Source: an uncultured Sphingobacteriia bacterium
GTDB lineage: Bacteria > Bacteroidota > Bacteroidia > Chitinophagales > Chitinophagaceae
Direction: 5' to 3'
Assembly (NCBI GenBank): GCA_945957225.1
Contig: CAMFKK010000066.1
Coordinates: 1-9,222 of the forward strand
Length of the DNA stretch: 9,222 bases
The notes under the pieces are model-generated. The model was not told the origin of the DNA. It saw nothing but the letters and a program-made list of their open reading frames with translations, and did not search any database. The position numbers were made by a program, and so were the translations under genes. Positions 6,013 through 9,222 of this stretch are shown piece by piece. The number at the start of each line of letters is the position of its first letter. The first letter of the stretch is position 1.

Positions 6013-6834
6013 ATGAAGAATGATTTCTTAAAGGGCAAGCGGATTTTAATAGCGGAGGATGATTTTGTAAACCAGAAACTGATCATGCATTCTATGCAAG
6101 CTACTGGAGCCCAATTTACCATTGCGGGAAACGGGGCAGAAGCCATTGAATGTTTGTTAGAAAACGACTTTGACCTAATCTTGATGGATATTAATATGCC
6201 CGAGATGGATGGTTTTGAGGCCACCGAATATATTCGTAAGACCTTGAAGATGGATATTCCCATCATTGCCATGACCGGTTGGAGCAGCAAGGAAGATAGC
6301 AACAAATTTGAGCGCGTTGGGATGAATGGGGCACTTCCCAAACCTTTTGGATTAGACGCCTTGTATAAAACCCTTGACGATATTCTAATAGCACAAATTT
6401 CTGTGCCAGTGATTACACCTGCTGAACCTGAGCCAACACCCGTTCCTGTTCAACAGATGAATAGTAACCAAGATGATCATGAAGACAATATGCCCTTGGT
6501 AGACCTGACCATGTTGAATGAATTGTCAGAAAGCGATAACGAATACAAGAAGACCATTATCAATATGTTTTTGGAAACCATGCCAGAAACCATTCAACAA
6601 ATTGATAAAGAATTTGCCAATGAAAATTGGGATGCCTTTTCAAAAGCTGCGCATTATGCCAAATCTTCCTTGTCTGTAATTAATGTAGAAAGTCTTAGAC
6701 TATTAGTTGGCAAAATGGAAATGTATGCCAAGAAATTAGAGCACCTTGACCAACTAGAAGGCATGGTCAAACAAATGAAGGCTCAATACGCCAAAGTGGT
6801 TACCATTCTAGAAGCTGAAATGAATAAATACTAA
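6013..6834 (+). CDS. REC-Hpt phosphorelay protein (receiver plus histidine phosphotransfer domain)
   Basis: 273 residues in two domains. The receiver (about 8-127) keeps every active-site residue: acidic pair D16/D17, phospho-acceptor D59 in LMDINMPEMDG, T88 in MTGW, and K110 in LPKPF. A Pro/Glu-rich linker follows (about 133-147). The C-terminal Hpt domain (about 165-270) is a helical bundle with AHYAKSS, so H214 is the phosphorylated histidine of the HxxKxS motif. There is no kinase, membrane or DNA-binding domain. The protein would relay phosphate between a hybrid kinase encoded elsewhere and another receiver, in the cytoplasm. A purine-rich AAGGGCGGA just before the ATG is a plausible ribosome site. 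It is the first gene of a same-strand cluster with a degenerate receiver (69 nt on), a HEAT-like protein and a glycosyltransferase. No consensus promoter was found in the 176-nt intergenic region upstream. Confidence 0.93.
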   Translation: MKNDFLKGKRILIAEDDFVNQKLIMHSMQATGAQFTIAGNGAEAIECLLENDFDLILMDINMPEMDGFEATEYIRKTLKMDIPIIAMTGWSSKEDSNKFERVGMNGALPKPFGLDALYKTLDDILIAQISVPVITPAEPEPTPVPVQQMNSNQDDHEDNMPLVDLTMLNELSESDNEYKKTIINMFLETMPETIQQIDKEFANENWDAFSKAAHYAKSSLSVINVESLRLLVGKMEMYAKKLEHLDQLEGMVKQMKAQYAKVVTILEAEMNKY

Positions 6835-6903
6835 TATTTGCTTTTCCCAGATTAATTCAGGGTAGCAGTATTTCAATTGTCTTTAATCCCTCTAAGGCAG
6901 AAC

Positions 6904-7281
6904 ATGAAAAAACTGTTGATAGTAGAACAAGAAGCTGTGATTCTTGAAATTCTAAATCACTGTTTTACAGCCAATGGCTGGGTTACTGCAGGTTGTTCCG
7001 ATGGTAAACAAGCAATGGAATTGATGAATAGTTTTCAACCAGATCTATTGCTCACAAATATTTTAATTCCTTTTTATAGTGGCATTGAATTATTGCAGGC
7101 AGCAAGGACCAAACCCAATCCCATTGAGGTTGTCATACTAGCACTCCTAATAGACGATGCTGTAAAAAAACAATGTTATGAAATCGGAGCAGCAGCCTAT
7201 TTGACCAAACCATTTGATTTGGAAATATTGCTCCAAGAATTGAATGAAATAGCAAAAAACAAACAACCCTTTTTTCATTGA
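6904..7281 (+). CDS. Stand-alone pseudo-receiver (degenerate REC domain)
   Basis: 125 residues, a single CheY-like receiver with no output domain. The fold is clear: strand KKLLIVEQ, strand PDLLLTNILIPFYSG, strand VVILALL, and YLTKPF. The active site is altered. The phospho-acceptor Asp is N52 (codon AAT at 7057-7059), the acidic pair reads E8-Q9, and the conserved Thr/Ser position is Leu81. Only the Lys (K102) and the following cis-Pro remain. It therefore should not be phosphorylated in the normal way, and more likely acts by binding. The start was set at the ATG at 6904, preceded by TAAGG 9-13 nt upstream; an in-frame TTG at 6877 would add nine unlike residues. It lies 69 nt after the REC-Hpt gene, and 38 nt before the HEAT-like gene (or overlapping it if that gene starts at TTG 7278). 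Confidence 0.88.
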   Translation: MKKLLIVEQEAVILEILNHCFTANGWVTAGCSDGKQAMELMNSFQPDLLLTNILIPFYSGIELLQAARTKPNPIEVVILALLIDDAVKKQCYEIGAAAYLTKPFDLEILLQELNEIAKNKQPFFH

Positions 7282-7319
7282 TACGATCTTTTTCAAATAT
7301 CATTTTTGCAAATGGATTA

Positions 7320-8390
7320 ATGAATATTGCCGTATCTATTGAATTTTTACAAAATGGAACGGTTGTGGCTTTGATTTCCTGTTTAATAGTATTATTGGTC
7401 ATCCTTGGATTTGTTTTAGTAAGAAGAATTAGGAGACGCAAAAGAATTCGATTTCAAAAACTGTTGAGACATTGGTTAGCAGATGCAATTACCAATAGGG
7501 TAATGGATCCAGATAAAAACTTTGTCATCAGCATTCAATTGGAAAAATTATTACTGAAAAAGTATTACCGATTGCTTGCATTGGAAGAGTTGTTAGCCTG
7601 CAAAAAGTATTTGAAAGGCAGTGCTATGAATATGGTAGTGCAGTTATATGAGCAATTGCAGCTTAGAAAAGAAACGGACAAAAAACTTAAAAGCCTGATA
7701 TGGAGTAGGGTGGTAAAGGGTATACAAGAGATTTACATTTTTGACCAATATGATGCCATGGATCAATTATTTGCATTTGCAGATAATGAAAACCCATTTA
7801 TTAGATCAGAAGCCCATTTTGGGGTAATCAACCTTCAAGGGTTTGACGCTTTGAAATTTCTCAAGCAGATTCAGAATAGTCTCAGTAATTGGGATCAAAT
7901 TAACCTATTGCATCAATTAAAATTGTTTGAGCCAAAACCCTTGGTAGAAATGCCCGAATGGTTGCTCTTGGAAAATGAATCTGTTGTTCTGTTTGCACTA
8001 AAATTATTGGAAGCCTATCCGGATGAACAATATTATCCCAACCTGATTCCCTGTTTACACCATAGTAATGAGGATATACGCAAACAAGCCATTCGTTGTT
8101 GTGGTATAATAGCACAATATGATACTGCCAGATTATTAGAAGAACAATTTGCAAAAGAGACCAACAATAATCAAATAAAGACATTAGAGACATTAAAAAA
8201 AATAGAGGCTACACCAAACAAGGATTTTTTATTGCAAAACCTAAATCATCCAGATGATAGGGTCAAACAATTGGTAGCGGAATTAATTGTCATTAAATTC
8301 CCAACAGATGCAGAGCCAATGATTTTAAACAGTCAGGAAAATTCCCATCAGCGTCATCAGTTATTTAAACACGTTCAAGCCCTATCATGA
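7320..8390 (+). CDS. Membrane-anchored HEAT-like repeat protein
   Basis: 356 residues from the ATG at 7320. One N-terminal membrane helix (about 13-34, VVALISCLIVLLVILGFVLV) is followed by the basic stop-transfer stretch RRIRRRKRIR, which predicts the rest to be cytoplasmic. The remainder is all-helical. Its C-terminal half shows HEAT-like units near residues 150-181 (ENPFIRSEAHFGVINL), 214-246 (ENESVVLFALKLLEAY), 245-277 (NEDIRKQAIRCCGIIA) and 305-327 (PDDRVKQLVAELIVIK), each with the Asp/Asn...(I/V)R...A pattern. Such solenoids bind other proteins; no catalytic motif is seen. A TTG at 7278 overlaps the previous stop as TTGA and would add 14 residues; I prefer the ATG but coupling is possible. 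Its stop overlaps the glycosyltransferase start by ATGA, so the two are made together. I infer a scaffold or regulator of the synthase. Confidence 0.82.
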   Translation: MNIAVSIEFLQNGTVVALISCLIVLLVILGFVLVRRIRRRKRIRFQKLLRHWLADAITNRVMDPDKNFVISIQLEKLLLKKYYRLLALEELLACKKYLKGSAMNMVVQLYEQLQLRKETDKKLKSLIWSRVVKGIQEIYIFDQYDAMDQLFAFADNENPFIRSEAHFGVINLQGFDALKFLKQIQNSLSNWDQINLLHQLKLFEPKPLVEMPEWLLLENESVVLFALKLLEAYPDEQYYPNLIPCLHHSNEDIRKQAIRCCGIIAQYDTARLLEEQFAKETNNNQIKTLETLKKIEATPNKDFLLQNLNHPDDRVKQLVAELIVIKFPTDAEPMILNSQENSHQRHQLFKHVQALS

Positions 8391-9222
8391 GTATTAACTG
8401 GGAAAATATAGTTTCTTCCTTTTTTGAGTACGGTTTGTTTTTCTACTCAGTAACACTGCTTTGCTGTTATATAGGGCTTTCTTTTTTCTCTATGCGGGAA
8501 TTGAATTTATATGAACGCAAAACAAAAGCATCAGATTTTAAAATTTTAGCTCCTTCTACACAGTCACCCAGTATTAGCATATTGGCACCTGCCTATAATG
8601 AGTCTGCCACCATTATTGAAAACATCAAATCATTGCTCACAATTTATTACAATGATTTGCAGATTGTAGTAATCAATGACGGTAGCAAGGATGACAGTAT
8701 TGAAAAGATGGTTGCAGCCTATGACTTGGTTCAAACAGATTTGTTTGTTCCAGCATTGATTCAAACAAAACCAATAAGAGCGGTTTACAAAAGTACCAAT
8801 CTGGCCTATCAGCGTTTACTGGTAATAGATAAAGAAAATGGCGGCAAAGCCGATAGTCTGAATGCGGGCATCAATATTGCCTCAGGTGAAATAATTGTTT
8901 GTGTAGATGTAGACTGTATACTAGAACAGGATGCACTATTCAAGATTGTCAAACCCTTTTTGGAAAATTCAGAAAAACGGGTCATAGCATCAGGAGGTGT
9001 AGTCAGAATTGCCAACTCCTGTGTGGTGGAGCATGGTAAATTGGTGCAAGTAAATCTGCCTACCAATTTCTTGGCAAAAATGCAATCTCTGGAATATATC
9101 CGGTCTTTCTTATTGGGAAGAATGGCTTGGAGTAGATTAAATGGTTTGTTGTTGATTTCAGGAGCATTTGGCGCATTTGACAAATCAATTGTCATTGCTT
9201 GTGGAGGTTATAATACCAATAC
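8387..9222 (+). CDS. Membrane glycosyltransferase family 2, PgaC/BcsA-like, 5' part only
   Basis: 278 codons are visible; the gene runs off the right edge. An N-terminal membrane helix (about 16-36) leads to a GT-A catalytic domain: SISILAPAYNES (62-73) is the first nucleotide-binding strand, INDGS (96-100) holds the UDP-binding Asp98, NGGKADSLNAG (151-161) is the motif typical of processive synthases, and VDVDC (173-177) supplies the DxD metal site (D174, D176). SGAFGAFDK (258-266) lines the acceptor region and precedes GGYNTN, after which related enzymes carry the TED/GED catalytic-base motif, just outside this window. The closest types are poly-N-acetylglucosamine synthase PgaC/IcaA and other processive polysaccharide synthases; sugar and polymer cannot be told. 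The ATG is embedded in the stop of the HEAT-like gene (ATGA), so translation is coupled. No ribosome site stands out. Confidence 0.92.
   Translation, partial: MSINWENIVSSFFEYGLFFYSVTLLCCYIGLSFFSMRELNLYERKTKASDFKILAPSTQSPSISILAPAYNESATIIENIKSLLTIYYNDLQIVVINDGSKDDSIEKMVAAYDLVQTDLFVPALIQTKPIRAVYKSTNLAYQRLLVIDKENGGKADSLNAGINIASGEIIVCVDVDCILEQDALFKIVKPFLENSEKRVIASGGVVRIANSCVVEHGKLVQVNLPTNFLAKMQSLEYIRSFLLGRMAWSRLNGLLLISGAFGAFDKSIVIACGGYNTN

Noticed and set aside
5976..6341. Minus-strand open frame of 121 codons
   Set aside because: It is antisense to the receiver domain of the REC-Hpt gene and has no recognisable motif.
6832..6840. TAATATTTG as an internal promoter before the pseudo-receiver gene
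   Set aside because: The element has one base too many for TAnnTTTG and no -33 TTTG at the right distance.
8809..9195. Minus-strand open frame of 128 codons
   Set aside because: It lies antisense to the glycosyltransferase, whose GT2 motifs are unmistakable; the frame shows low-complexity Ser/Thr/Ile content and no domain.

Overview
The window reads as chromosomal DNA from a member of the Bacteroidota. The supporting signs are AT-rich coding sequence, short signal peptides ending in 'xAQ', a small outer-membrane beta-barrel gene of Bacteroidota style, few strong Shine-Dalgarno sites, and -7/-33 promoter elements of the TAnnTTTG / TTTG type. Placement nearer to Chitinophagaceae-like bacteria is only an impression from protein style. 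No insertion sequence, phage gene, CRISPR array or rRNA is visible.

Left part (1-2860). The 3' end of a molybdenum hydroxylase large subunit (isoquinoline 1-oxidoreductase/aldehyde oxidase type) enters from the left edge. It converges on an unrecognised exported protein (minus strand) across a shared hairpin terminator. A polytopic membrane protein with a degenerate CPBP/CAAX-protease-like signature follows on the plus strand.

Middle part (2858-5840). All genes are on the minus strand: an exported antibiotic-biosynthesis-monooxygenase-fold protein, tRNA-Asn(GTT) with a well-matched promoter and a strong terminator, a Rieske-type [2Fe-2S] protein, the ribosome-associated GTPase HflX, and an outer-membrane beta-barrel protein. 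hflX and the Rieske gene are 3 nt apart and probably form one transcript. hflX appears to start at TTG just downstream of a TAnnTTTG element.

Right part (6013-9222). This is the most interesting region: a same-strand cluster of four genes running off the right edge. They encode (1) a REC-Hpt protein with a complete receiver active site and a canonical HxxKSS phosphotransfer histidine; (2) a stand-alone receiver whose phospho-acceptor Asp is Asn and which lacks other active-site residues; (3) a membrane-anchored protein with HEAT-like helical repeats; and (4) a membrane family 2 glycosyltransferase of the processive PgaC/BcsA-like type. Genes 3 and 4 overlap by ATGA. Genes 2 and 3 are 38 nt apart, or overlap if a TTG start is used. 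I infer a phosphorelay-linked polysaccharide synthase module in which the pseudo-receiver and HEAT protein may act as protein-protein adaptors on the synthase. The glycosyltransferase is cut by the window edge, just before the expected catalytic-base motif.
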